Under the pieces are notes generated by a model. The model saw only the letters and a list, made by a program, of their open reading frames with translations. It did not search any database and had not been told where the DNA came from. Source: Batillaria attramentaria (Eukaryota > Mollusca > Gastropoda > Batillariidae). From it: a stretch of DNA of 64,000 nucleotides. Of the stretch, positions 1-10,630 are shown one piece after another. The position numbers and the translations under genes were made by a program. Every line of letters begins with the position of its first letter. Within the stretch, counting starts at the first letter, position 1. The stretch is taken from positions 62,001 to 126,000 of the forward strand of contig JACVVK020000477.1 in assembly GCA_018292915.2 (NCBI GenBank), written 5' to 3'.

Positions 1-78
1 TTATGTGTCATCAGTTACAATATTTATTTCTTTGTGTGGTGTCAGTGGTAACGATGTTTATTTCTGTGTGTTTTACAG

Positions 79-186
79 ACAAGGCTGCCGGAGCTGGACA
101 ACCCAGAGCGACTGCGAAAAACTGCGGAAGAGTTCATTGATAAGTGTCTCATGACTGACGTTATCTTGATATTTGCGCCTTCACAG
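79..186 (+). CDS. CCNH: CCNH copy A exon e4
   Basis: Thirty-six codons, phase 0 at both ends, after the acceptor TTTTACAG. It starts [12 protein letters not shown] and ends LIFAPSQ, the start of the second cyclin fold. Confidence 0.92.
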
Positions 187-3100
187 GTTGGTACCAACTC
201 CTTACTTTAACATAGTTTAGAAAACAGAATTTTAATACGTAGCGTTTTCACAGTGATACACTTCCAATTACAGAAAATACCACAGGAGTTTGTTGATTTC
301 AACCGAGAAACTGCAGGTTTTAACGAGCAGCTTTTCAGTCGAACTCAGCAAAGGAGTGTGGCGTGTTTTCCATAATCATGGGTACTGAATTGAGAAAAGT
401 AATCATAGTAATCATAGTAATCATAGTAATCAAACCCTTTCCCAGTAATCAAACCCTTTCCCTATCTGGATTTCTTTGATTTGAAAACTGACATCAGCAT
501 TCCAACCTGCTTTGCACCTGCACACTAATCTGTGTGTGTTGGTGACATACGCAGAGTGTGTGTCCATACTAAACAGTCAACAATAAGGCAATAAACACAG
601 TATAGACAACAGTCAACAATAAGGCGATAACCACAGTATAGACAACAGTCAACAATAAAGCAATAACCACAGTATAGACAACAGTCAACAATAAAGCAAT
701 AACCACAGTATAGACAACAGTCAACAATAAGGCAATAACCACAGTATAGACAACAGTCAACAATAAAGCAATAAACACTGTATAGACAACAGTCAACAAT
801 AAAGTAATAACCACAGTATAGACAACAGTCAACAATAAGGCAATAAACACTGTATAGACAACAGTCAACAATAAGGCAATAACCACAGTATAGACAACAG
901 TCAACAATAAAGTAATAACCACAGTATAGACAACAGTCAACAATAAGGCAATAAACACAGTATAGACAACAGTCAACAATAAGGCAATAACCACAGTATA
1001 GACAACAGTCAACAATAAAGTAATAACCACAGTATAGACAACAGTCAACAATAAGGCAATAAACACAGTATAGACAACAGTCAACAATAAAGTAATAACC
1101 ACAGTATAGACAACAGTCAACAATAAGGCAATAAACACAGTATAGACAACAGTCAACAATAAAGCAATAACCACAGTATAGACAACAGTCAACAATAAGG
1201 CAGTAAACACAGTATAGACAACAGTCAACAATAAGGCAATAAACACAGTATAGACAACAGTCAACAATAAAGCAATAACCACAGTATAGACAACAGTCAA
1301 CAATAAGGCAGTAAACACAGTATAGACAACAGTCAACATTAAAGTAATAACCACAGTATAGACAACAGTCAACAATAAGGCAATAAACACAGTATAGACA
1401 ACAGTCAACAATAAGGCAATAAACACAGTATAGACAACAGCCACTGTTAGTATTACTATTGATTGTGTCAGCTGTAGCTAATGTGCCTGTATACAGTAAT
1501 GTGGTATGTATGTACCAATACAAGTAATACTATTATTATTGCCTTTGATGTTGAACAGATTGCTCTGGCAGCCATCATGCACAGTGCCAGCAAAGAATCT
1601 ATCAACTTGGACAGGTGAGTGAGATGAATGTGAGACAGGTGAGTGAGATGAATGTGAGACAGGTGAGTGAGATGAATGTGAGACAGGTGAGTGAGGAGAG
1701 TGCAAGACAGGTACCAGTAAGTGAGGTCAGTGAGACAGATGAATGTGAGACAGGTGGGTGAGGAAAGTGCGAGACAGGTGGGTGAGGAAAGTGAGAGACA
1801 GGTACCAGTGAGTGGGATGAGCGAGACAGGTGAGTGAGACAGATGGACATGAGACAGGTGGGTGAGTAGAGTGCAAGACAGGTACTGGTGAGTGGGGTGA
1901 GTGAGACGTGAGTGAGGAGAGTGAGACATTTGAATGTGAGACAGGTGAGTGAGGTGAGTGCAAGATGGCTCAGTGAGGTGAGTGAGTGAGGAGGGTGTGA
2001 GACAGATGAGTGAGGAGAGTGTGAGGCAGGTGAGTGAGACGAATGTGAGACAGGTGAGTGAGGAGAGTACAAGACGGGTCAGTGAGGTGAGTGAGTGAGG
2101 AGGGTGTGAGACAGGTGAGCAAGGAGGATGTGAGACAGGTGAGTGAGGAGGGTGTGAGACAGGTGAGTGAGGAGGATGTGAGACATGGGAACGAGGAGGG
2201 TGTGAGACAGGTGAGTGAGGAGAGTTTGAGACAGGTGAGCGAGGAGGATGTGAGACATGTCAGTGAGGAGAGAGTGAGACAGGTGCGTGAGGAGAGTGAG
2301 ACAGGTGAGTGGGGAAAGTGTGAGACAGGTGAGCGAGGAGAATATGAAGTCAGCAGTGTGAGTGTATCCATTATCCATTATTCTTATTATGTTGACAGGT
2401 ACGTGACAGAAGTGCTGATGTGTGGATCATCACAAGAGGAAGTGCAGAAGTGTATCTATCAGCTGAGACGTACGTTTACAGAGAGTAGTGGTCACTATTT
2501 TATCTATCAGCTGAGACGTACGTTTACAGAGAGTAGTGGTCACTATTTTATCTATCAGCTGAAATGTACATTTACAGAGAGTATCTGTCACTATTTTCTC
2601 TGTCACCTGAGACGTACATTGATGGACAGAGAGTATCTGGCACTGTTTTCTGTCAGCTGATAGGTATGTTGACAGAGAGTATCGGTCACTATTTTCTCTG
2701 TCACCTGAGACGTACATTGATGGACAGAGAGTATCTGTCACTATTTTCTCTGTCACCTGAGACGTACATTGATGGACAGAGAGTATCTGGCACTATTTTC
2801 TGTCAGCTGATAGGTATGTTGACAGAGAGTATCTGTCACTATTTTCTCTGTCACCTGAGACGTACATTGATGGACAGAGAGTATCTGTCACTATTTTCTG
2901 TCAGCTGATAGGTATGTTGACAGAGAGTATCTGTCACTATTTTCTGTCAGCTGATAAGATATGTTGACAGAGAGTATCTGTCATTATTTTCTGTCAGCTG
3001 ATAGGTATGTTGACAGAGAGTATCTGTCACTATTTTCTGTCAGCTGATAGGTATGTTGACAGAGAGTATCTGTCACTATTTTCTGTCAGCTGATAGGTAT

Positions 3101-6100
3101 GTTGACAGAGAGTATCTGTCACTATTTTCTGTCAGCTGATAGGTATGTTGACAGAGAGTATCTGTCACTATTTACTGATGATATCTGTGACTGCCAGTGC
3201 TACATGTATAATACTGACTGGGATGATATCTGTGACTGCCAGTGCTAGGCTGATCACCAGTGTGTGTCATCAGGTATCAAGCACATTGTGAAGGCGGCAG
3301 AACCAGTGCCCAGGGAACAGGCTCACCTGATTCAGAAGAAAATGGAGCGGTGTCGCAATCAGGAGAACAACCCTGAGAGTGAAGTGTGCGTTCTGTTTGT
3401 ATAGTGTGTGTACATCATTAGTTAGACCAACACAATGAATCTGTTTGATTGTAACTGTCTGTATTGTGATGTGTAAGACCAAGATGGCGGAGCTGTGTAA
3501 TTATAACTGTCTTTAATGTTGTGTGTGCAGATATAAGACCAAGATGGCGGATCTGTTTGATTGTAACTGTCTGTATTGTGATGTGTAAGACCAAGATGGT
3601 GGAGCTGTGTAATTATAACTGTCTTTAATGTTGTGTGTGCAGATATAAGACCAAGATGGCGGATCTGTTTGATGATGAGGAAGAGACCAGGAGTCAGAAA
3701 CGTGCACGGCGTGACGTAAGTGTGGACGTGTGTAGGCTCACATACTGCTGTCTGTAGGCTCACATAGTGCCACTTTAGGCTCACATACTGCTGTCTGTAG
3801 GCTCACATAGTGCTGTCTGTAGGCTCACATAGTGCTGTCTGTAGGCTCAGATACTGCTGTCTGTTGGCTCACATACTGCTGTCTGTAGGCTCACATACTG
3901 CTGTCTGTAGGCTCACATACTGCTCTCTGTAGGCTCACATACTGCTGTCTGTAGGCTCACTGCTGTCTGTAGGCTCACATACTGCTGTCTGTAGGCTCAC
4001 ATAGTGCCACTTTAGGCTCACATAGTGCTGTCTGTAGGCTCACATACTGCTGTCTGTAGGCTCACATAGTTCTGTCTGTAGGCTCACATAGTGCTGTCTG
4101 TAGGCTCACATAGTGCCACTTTAGGCTCACATAGTGCTGTCTGTAGGCTCACATAGTGCCACTTTAGGCTCACATAGTGCTGTCTGTAGGCTCACATAGT
4201 GCCACTTTAGGCTCACATACTGCTGTCTGTAGGCTCACATACTGCTGTCTGTAGGCTCACATAGTGCTGTCTGTAGGCTCACATACTGCTGTCTGTAGGC
4301 TCACATAGTGCTGTCTGTAGGCTCACATAGTGCTGTCTGTAGGCTCACATAGTGCTCTCTGTAGGCTCACATACTGCTGTCTGTAGGCTCACATAGTGCT
4401 GTCTGTAGGCTCACATAGTGCTGTCTGTAGGCTCACATAGTGCCACTTTAGGCTCACATACTGCTGTCTGTAGGCTCACATAGTGCTGTCTGTAGGCTCA
4501 CATAGTGCTGTCTGTAGGCTCACATAGTGCTCTCTGTAGGCTCACATACTGCTGTCTGTAGGCTCACATAGTGCTGTCTGTAGGCTCACATAGTGCTGTC
4601 TGTAGGCTCACATAGTGCCACTTTAGGCTCACATACTGCTGTCTGTAGGCTCACATACTGCTGTCTGTAGGCTCACATAGTGCTGTCTGTAGGCTCAGAT
4701 ACTGCTGTCTGTAAGCTCACATACTGCTGTCTGTAGGCTCACATAGTGCTGTCTGTAGGCTCACATACTGCTGTCTGTAGGCTCACATAGTGCTGTCTGT
4801 AGGCTCACATAGTGCTGTCTGTAGGCTTCACATAGTGCTGTCTGTAGGCTCACATACTGCTGTCTGTAGGGCTCACATACTGCTGTCTGTAGGCTCACAT
4901 AGTGCTGTCTGTAGGCTCACATAGTGCCACTTTAGGCTCACATACTGCTGTCTGTAGGCTCACATACTGCTGTCTGTAGGCTCACATACTGCTCTCTGTA
5001 GGCTCACATAGTGCCACTTTAGGCTCACATACTGCTGTCTGTAGGCTCACATAGTGCTGTCTGTAGGCTCACATACTGCTGTCTGTAGGCTCACATACTG
5101 CTGTCTGTAGGCTCACATACTGCCACCCTAGGCTCACATACTGCTGTGTGTAGGCTCACATACTGCCACCCTAGGCTCACATACTGCCCCCCCCAAGGCT
5201 TACATACTGCCCCCCCCCTAGGCTCACCTACTGCTGTTGTAGGTTTAAATACTGCCTTCAGACTCACCTGCTGCTGTTGTAGGTTTAAATACTGCCTTCA
5301 GGCTCACCTACTGCTGTTGCAGGTTTAAATATGGTTTAAATACTGCCTTCAGGCTCACCCTACTGCTGTTGTAGGCTTAAATATGGTTTAAATACTGCCT
5401 TCAGACTCACCTGCTGCTGTTGTAGGTTTAAATACTGCCTTCAGGCTCACCTGCTGCTGTTGTAGGTTTAAATACTGCCTTCAGGCTCACCTGCTGCTGT
5501 TGTAGGTTTAAATATGGTTTAAATACTGCCTTCAGGCTCACCCTACTGCTGTTGTAGGCTTAAATATGGTTTAAATACTGCCTTCAGACTCACCTGCTGC
5601 TGTTGTAGGTTTAAATACTGCCTTCAGGCTCACCTGCTGCTGTTGTAGGTTTAAATACTGCCTTCAGGCTCACCTGCTGCTGTTGTAGGTTTAAATATGG
5701 TTTAAATACTGCCTTCAGGCTCACCTGCTGCTGTTGTACTTGTAGGTTTAAATATGTTTTAAATACTGCCTTCAGACTCACCTGCTGCTGTTGTAGGTTT
5801 AAATATGGGTTTAAATACTGCCTTCAGGCTCACCTGCTGCTGTTGTAGGTTTAAATATGGTTTAAATACTGCCTTCAGACTCACCTGCTGCTGTTGTAGG
5901 TTTAAATATGGGTTTAAATACTGCCTTCAGGCTCACCTACTGCTGTTGTAGGCTTAAATATGGTTTAAATACTGCATTCACACTCACCTGCTGCTGTTGT
6001 AGGTTTAAATATGGTTTAAATACTGCCTTCAGGCTCACCTGCTGCTGTTGTAGGTTTAAATATGGTTTAAATACAGTAGAACCTCTTTTGGGTGACCATC

Positions 6101-7382
6101 CCTTAGAGAGACCACCTGCCTGTGCAGACCAATGTTACAATGATCCTGGGTTGCAATTCTTCACTGTCTGAGGCTTCTTTTGCACGACCACCTCTCTTAA
6201 GACCATTCTTATCTTGCCATAGGGGTGGTCGCCCAAAAGAGGTCGTACTGTACTGCCTTCAGACTCACCTGCTGCTGTTGTAGGTTTAAATATGGGTTTA
6301 AATACTGCCTTCAGGCTCACCTACTGCTGTTGTAGGCTTAAATATGGTTTAAATACTGCATTCACACTCACCTGCTGCTGTTGTAGGTTTAAATATGGTT
6401 TAAATACTGCCTTCAGACTCACCTGCTGCTGTTGTAGGTTTAAATATGGGTTTAAATACTGCCTTCAGGCTCACCTGCTGCTGTTGTAGGCTTAAATACA
6501 GTTTAAATACTGCATTCACACTCACCTGCTGCTGTTGTAGGTTTAAATATGGGTTTAAATACTGCCTTCAGGCTCACCTGCTGCTGTTGTAGGCTTAAAT
6601 ATGGTTTAAATACTGCATTCACACTCACCTGCTGCTGTTGTAGGTTTAAATATGGTTTAAATACTGCCTTCAGACTCACCTGCTGCTGTTGTAGGTTTAA
6701 ATATGGGTTTAAATACTGCCTTCAGGCTCACCTGCTGCTGTTGTAGGTTTAAATATGGGTTTAAATACTGCCTTCAGGCTCACCTGCTGCTGTTGTAGGT
6801 TTAAATATGGTTTAAATACTGCCTTCAGACTCACCTGCTGCTGTTGTAGGTTTAAATATGGGTTTAAATACTGCCTTCAGGCTCACCTGCTGCTGTTGTA
6901 GGCTTAAATACAGTTTAAATACTGCCTTCAGGCTCACCTACTGCTGTTGTAGGCTTAAATATGGTTTAAATACTGCCTTCAGACTCACCTGCTGCTGTTG
7001 TAGGTTTAAATATGGGTTTAAATACTGCCTTCAGGCTCACATACTGCCTCCATAGGCTTGCACACTGCTATAGATCTGTAGGCTTACATACTGCCTCCAT
7101 AGGCTTGCACACTGCTATCTGTAGGCTTACATACTGCCTCCATAGGCTTGCACACTGCTATCTGTAGACTCACATACTGCCTCCATAGGCTTGCACACTG
7201 CTATCTGTAGACTCACACACTGCCTCCATAGGCTTGCACACTGCTATCTGTAGACTCACATACTGTAGTCATGAACTGGCTTATTGAGTTCAGTTTCATG
7301 TCTTTGTCTGTGCTGGCTGAGACACGGAGATTTGTGGCTTGTGCAGGAAACAAGGAAGATGGAAGAGGAGCTTTTGTCTTGA
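79..7382 (+). CDS. CCNH: Cyclin H, copy A (5' part outside the window)
   Basis: Cyclin H is the regulatory subunit of the nuclear CDK-activating kinase (CDK7-cyclin H-MAT1), which phosphorylates CDK T-loops and, within TFIIH, the RNA polymerase II C-terminal domain. Only exons e4-e9 lie in the window: 79-186, 1559-1614, 2399-2469, 3274-3385, 3643-3715, 7347-7382. All have AG/GT boundaries, and phases join as 0, 2, 1, 2, 0 to a single stop (TGA 7380-7382). They encode the second cyclin fold ([19 protein letters not shown], matching TRYPILENPEILRKTADDF of human cyclin H), the C-terminal helix, a basic stretch (SQKRARRD) and a short acidic tail. No frameshift is seen in these exons. Whether the missing upstream part is complete cannot be told from here. 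Confidence 0.92.
573..1440. repeat. Intron i4 minisatellite, 36-bp unit, ~24 copies
   Basis: Tandem units containing AACAGTCAACAATAA and CCACAGTATAGAC, with a few recurring variants (GG/AA, ACC/AAC). Because 36 is a multiple of 3, the array leaves long open frames on the minus strand. These are compositional and not genes. A smaller TAATCATAG triplet run lies at 400-440. Confidence 0.95.
1559..1614 (+). CDS. CCNH: CCNH copy A exon e5
   Basis: 56 nt encoding [18 protein letters not shown], matching IALTAILSSASRAG of human cyclin H. It ends in AG with donor GTGAGT. The split Arg codon is completed by the first base of e6. Confidence 0.88.
1611..2340. repeat. Intron i5 minisatellite spanning the e5 splice donor
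   Basis: Degenerate ~20-26 bp units of the form GACAGGTGAGTGAGG. The first unit is the real exon e5 end plus donor (1611-1620), so most units repeat a consensus 5' splice site. The array fills nearly the whole intron. Confidence 0.93.
2399..2469 (+). CDS. CCNH: CCNH copy A exon e6
   Basis: 71 nt encoding (R)[23 protein letters not shown], aligned with the end of the second cyclin fold of cyclin H. The acceptor is GTTGACAG. The donor GTACGT leaves one base (C) that joins GT of e7 to make Arg. Confidence 0.86.
2448..3175. repeat. Intron i6 minisatellite copied from the e6 3' end
   Basis: Tandem units of ~48-52 bp combining the last ~20 coding bases of e6 (TATCAGCTGAGAC), its donor and the first intronic bases (TTTACAGAGAGTA). 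They drift into CTGTCAGCTGATAGGTATG variants further in. A separate duplicated block with GATATCTGTGACTGCC lies at 3178-3247. Confidence 0.92.
3274..3385 (+). CDS. CCNH: CCNH copy A exon e7
   Basis: 112 nt encoding [19 protein letters not shown] and onward to NNPESE, aligned with human NLVKKYEPPRSEEVAVL. Acceptor CATCAG, donor GTGCGT. The split Val codon is completed by e8. Confidence 0.88.
3428..3642. repeat. Intron i7 tandem duplication of the e8 acceptor and exon start
   Basis: A ~112-bp block containing GTGTGTGCAG and then the first bases of e8 (ATATAAGACCAAGATGGCGG) is repeated: exon-like starts at 3531 and at the real exon at 3643. The intron therefore has at least one decoy acceptor followed by real exon sequence. 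Confidence 0.88.
3643..3715 (+). CDS. CCNH: CCNH copy A exon e8
   Basis: 73 nt encoding [19 protein letters not shown] and then RARRD. It is acidic then basic, like the pre-terminal region of cyclin H. Donor GTAAGT, phase 0. Confidence 0.85.
3728..5217. repeat. Intron i8 minisatellite A, 22-bp unit
   Basis: Roughly 65 tandem copies of TAGGCTCACATACTGCTGTC-type units, starting ~13 bp after the e8 donor. They alternate between ATACTGCTG, ATAGTGCTG and ATAGTGCCACTT variants in higher-order blocks. Short C runs lie at its end (5185-5218). Confidence 0.95.
5218..7033. repeat. Intron i8 minisatellite B, ~37-52 bp unit
   Basis: Units of CTCACCTGCTGCTGTTGTAG plus TTTAAATATGG and TACTGCCTTCAG. The CTCAC core links it to array A. 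It is interrupted once by a TA-flanked MITE (6074-6250). Open frames here are repeats read through. Confidence 0.94.
6074..6250. mobile_element. mariner-like MITE, 177 bp
   Basis: The ends are inverted: CAGTAGAACCTCTTTTGGG on the left and the complement of CAAAAGAGGTCGTACTG on the right, ~25 bp with few mismatches. It is flanked by TA dinucleotides (6072-6073, 6251-6252). Removing it and one TA restores TTTAAATACTGCCTTCAG, the intact array B unit. It has no coding capacity. TA target choice and size fit a Tc1/mariner-derived MITE. Confidence 0.9.
7034..7268. repeat. Intron i8 minisatellite C, ~44-bp unit
   Basis: Five or so units with CTCACATACTGCCTCCATAG and CTTGCACACTGCTATCTG. It is the last array before the terminal exon. 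Confidence 0.9.
7347..7382 (+). CDS. CCNH: CCNH copy A terminal exon e9
   Basis: Twelve codons, [11 protein letters not shown] plus TGA, after the acceptor CTTGTGCAG. Phase 0 fits the e8 donor, and the acidic EEE tail resembles the C-terminal end of cyclin H. It is short, so less certain than the other exons. Confidence 0.72.
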   Translation, partial: ETRKMEEELLS

Positions 7383-8400
7383 CCCGACACTTGATGGTCC
7401 ATTCACCCAACACTTTATGGTCCTTTCAACCTGCATGGAGCTGGATGGGAGTTGAGCAGTGACTTCTGTTCACTTTGTATACCACAAGTGTATACACCTG
7501 GATGGGATTTCCACAAGTGTATACACCTGGATGGGATTTCCACAAGTGTATACACAGGTCTGGATTGGATTTGTACTATGAGTGGTGACTACTATATGTG
7601 GTGACTACTATACACTTTGTATACCACAGGTTTATACAGGTGGATGGGATGTGTACTATGAGCGGTGACCACTGTGAACACTGTCTACTGTACATATACA
7701 CCTGGATGGGACTTGTATTGTGAAAGTTGACTACATGTATTATGATCAGCGACTACCGTGAGCGGTGACTACACTTAGTATTCCACAAGTGTACATATAC
7801 ACCCGGATGGGACTTGTACTGTGAAAAGTTGACTACATGTATTATGATCAGTGACTACTGTGAGTGGTGACTACACTTAGTATTCCACAAGTGTACATAT
7901 ACACCCGGATGGGACTTGTACTGTGAAAGTTGACTACATGTATTATGATCAGCGACTACTGTGAGTGGTGACTACACTTAGTATTCCACAAGTGTACATA
8001 CACCTGGATGGGACAGGTACTGTGAGCGCTGACTTCTATAAGCAGTGACTGCTGTGAATGGTGACTACTGTACACTTTGTATTCTACAAGTGTTTGTGGG
8101 TGGACACCATTGACTTTCACCGTCGTGCGGTGTACGTTCCATGGATTATACAGAGCTGTATGTGCTGACCTGAACGGAACTGTGAAATGTCACAGTTAGT
8201 TAATTTTCAGAGTCAGTGTACCAGGGTCAAGGGTGTGATTTTTTCTCAACACGCGGTATTTCTAGAATGAGAACATTGAAAATTACATTTTCCAGAGACA
8301 CCCCCCCTCCCCCCCCCCCCACACACACACACTGTGAATAGTGACTACTACTGTTGGTTTTGATGAGCAGCTGACAACAATACTATCACCGCAGAATAAA
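7383..8400 (+). other. CCNH copy A probable 3' UTR with ~102-bp repeats
   Basis: No coding frame is seen. It contains related CACAAGTGTATACACCTGG repeats (7480-7690) and about four ~102-bp units (7690-8010) with GGATGGGACTTGTACTG and GTGGTGACTACACTTAG. It ends near a canonical AATAAA. Extent as UTR is inferred. Confidence 0.6.
8395..8400 (+). promoter_or_regulatory. Candidate polyadenylation signal AATAAA, copy A
   Basis: Canonical hexamer in GCAGAATAAAAG about 1 kb after the stop codon, followed by T/G-rich sequence (TTCTTTTGTG, then a GT run at 8447-8460). Usage is not shown. Confidence 0.5.
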
Positions 8401-9388
8401 AGATCCTGTTAAGTTTCACTTTCTTTTGTGCTTCATCATTCATGTTTGTGTGTGTGTGTGTTGGGGGGGGGGGGGGGGAGGAGAACATATAGGACAAATG
8501 ACTGTAAAACCATGGTCCACTGAATATCATTTCACTTAACTGATACAAAGTATAATTCCTTAATCTCTGCACGTTTCTGGCTTTGTTTCGTAGTGTGCAT
8601 TTTTTGCTTGGTGGTGTTAAATGTTGGTTTTTTTGGTTTTTTAAAAAACTTACTTTGATATTTTAACACGTAATTTGATTTTTAATTTATTTGTTTATGT
8701 GACATAAGTGGAAGCCAGACCAAAGCCCAACCACTTATACTCCACTCTCCAATTCTCAAACGGTTAAGAAACGTATACCCGCCGAGAAGAAACAAAACAC
8801 TCGCAAAGAAAACTGGATGTGGCCACCATATACACAAACTGTCTACTCGCCCTTACCGGTATACTCGGATCGATCGCAACAACCACAGTGTTCGTGCATC
8901 TGTTTTCCGTTTGAAACGCACTTTTCTGAAGCAATTGAGAAATGAGGATCCTATTTCGAACGAAAACGAGAACGTCTAAAATGTGCAAAGAATGTAGATA
9001 AGTCTTAAGTGATATTTTCAAATATTGCCTTGGGAGATCGTAGCAAAACAGCTTAACTGGATGGCAATTCGTGCAAAACTTAGTGGAATCGATTGTAGTT
9101 ATTATGTGGTACAGGTCACAAGGTCAGTGGGTGTCGCGACGTTCATCAGTGAGTGTAGAATTTGTTTCCAAGTGGCCCACTTGCATTTGAAAACTTTAAA
9201 AGATATTTGCAAGCGCAGATTTATATCCCTGCCCAAGTATTTATATCCCTGCCCAAGTATTTAAACACATTTTAAGGCGGAATTTTGATACCAGCGTTTA
9301 CTGAAGTGGACAGCTTGAAACGCGTTTTTCCCGCCAGCCAACATAAGAACCCAGTAGATCTGAATTTCCACAAAAAAAAAGGGGGGGG

Positions 9389-9764
9389 GGGGTAAAAATC
9401 ACTGTTTAACGGTGTAAAATCACAGGGTTAATTTTCATGCAGATTTCACTCGTATTCTACTCCTAAGCTTTTCTCAAGCATTCTAGCTCAACTTTGAACA
9501 TTTTCCAACAAAAATGGATCCAACTCAGATTTTCAAGTTCAAAGCAGACTCACCGCTTATTGTTACCCGATATCCCCTTTGAGGTCTCCAAACTTCACAC
9601 AAGCTCCGCCGACCTTCATCTTCACCCGTTCGCGGCTTAATTCTCATCAGATCAGGCAAATTTGAGCTAGAATGCTTGAGAAGAGCTTAGGAGTCGAATA
9701 CGAGTGAAAATCTGCATGAAACTTAACCCTGTGATTTTACGCCGTTAAAAAGCGATTTAACCGG
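9389..9764. mobile_element. Palindromic MITE (~375 bp, ~105-bp inverted arms)
   Basis: 9391-9495 is inverted at 9658-9764 with few mismatches. Both arms contain TAAAATCACAGGGTTAA, TGCAGATTTTCACTCGTATT and CAAGCATTCTAGCTCAA. The ~160-bp centre contains a 41-codon frame starting MDPTQIFKFKAD, disrupted here by an extra C near 9567 but open in the other units. The left end abuts an A/G homopolymer. No clear target-site duplication. Confidence 0.82.
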
Positions 9765-10481
9765 GAACATAAAACCAAAGACCTATGTTTCCAAGATCTT
9801 TTATGAAACTAGAGACATAACATGTATGTCTCTGATGAAACTGACAATCACCAAACTTTAAAAAAAAAAAACACTCCCTCGTTTATGATAGCTATGTGTC
9901 TATGAAAAAATAAACGTCATCAGAAAAATTGCAGAAAAACCATGGCTCTCCAGTGAACCGGTAAGTGGGACCTTGCCAGAGATTTTCTGGTTAAATCTGT
10001 TGACGTGTACATGATGTACAAAGCGTCGTCTGCGCATAACTCCCAGGGGAGTTTCGCTTTACTGTGAATCCGCACTGAAAATGTTCGAGAATACAGACGG
10101 TACGACGATGAAAACACTCTGTTCTAGCTTCTGGACCCGAACCTCGTTCAGCCTAGGTGTAACCCTAAACCGCAGCCTAACTGTGTCGCTAACCCTAATA
10201 ATTTCACAGTGTTTGTTCTTCGTTAGCACGGGCACCGGAAAAGAAAAAGCCGTCTGCTCGATCAGCTAGGCCTACCAGGGAGAGGTCATTGGCTGTAGGC
10301 ATGATCATTAAAATACATGGACTCGTGTACAATGCGTTTCAACGGGACACAACGAAGCAATTAAAACGTAATAAATATATGATAATCGTGTAATGAGATA
10401 ACGTGAGAGCTTTCATTCCTGAAGCGACTGAAGATTTTTTACTGCTTCTCCAAACATTCACGCCTCCACATTAGGTCGAGC

Positions 10482-10630
10482 GTCACGTGACAAGGGCACA
10501 GTTAGCATGGCTATCGGAGCGTCTTGATGATGTGTAGAATCAACAAGTCAGTCAAATTCCACATTTGATCGTATTGTTGGTGAAGGATTTCCATCTTTCT
10601 TTGATTGGAGTAGATGCTCAACGTTTTGAG
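10482..10630 (+). promoter_or_regulatory. Candidate promoter / 5' leader exon with E-box
   Basis: A 10-bp palindrome GTCACGTGAC (10482-10491, E-box core CACGTG) is followed ~140 bp later by a strong donor GAG|GTAAGT (10630/10631). The first ATG gives only a 6-codon frame (MAIGAS). This would fit a non-coding first exon spliced towards cyclin H, but no transcript evidence can be seen. Confidence 0.35.

Noticed and set aside
573..1440. CRISPR-like array of 36-bp repeats
   Set aside because: Units are directly adjacent with no unique spacers, lie inside a eukaryotic intron, and no cas genes are present.
525..1523. Long minus-strand open frames (332 and 291 codons) with Cys/Tyr- or Val/Leu-rich repeats; same at 24040-25038 and 47814-48813
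   Set aside because: They are the 36-bp intron i4 array read through; the period is a multiple of 3, so stops are absent by periodicity.
1468..2660. Ser/His/Leu-rich minus frames and a Glu/Val-rich plus frame over 1468-2660
   Set aside because: These come from the i5 and i6 minisatellites overlapping exons e5 and e6; the plus frame runs across the e6 donor.
5908..7055. Plus-strand frames rich in [13 protein letters not shown]
   Set aside because: Intron i8 array B repeats; no domain, and one frame runs into the MITE.
8703..9021. Stop-bounded frames on both strands at 8703-8945 (+) and 8764-9021 (-)
   Set aside because: No recognisable protein, no splice or start evidence. Conservation between units is uninformative because everything is near identical.
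10150..10200. Interstitial telomere-like AACCCTAA phrases
   Set aside because: Only two or three imperfect, non-tandem occurrences.
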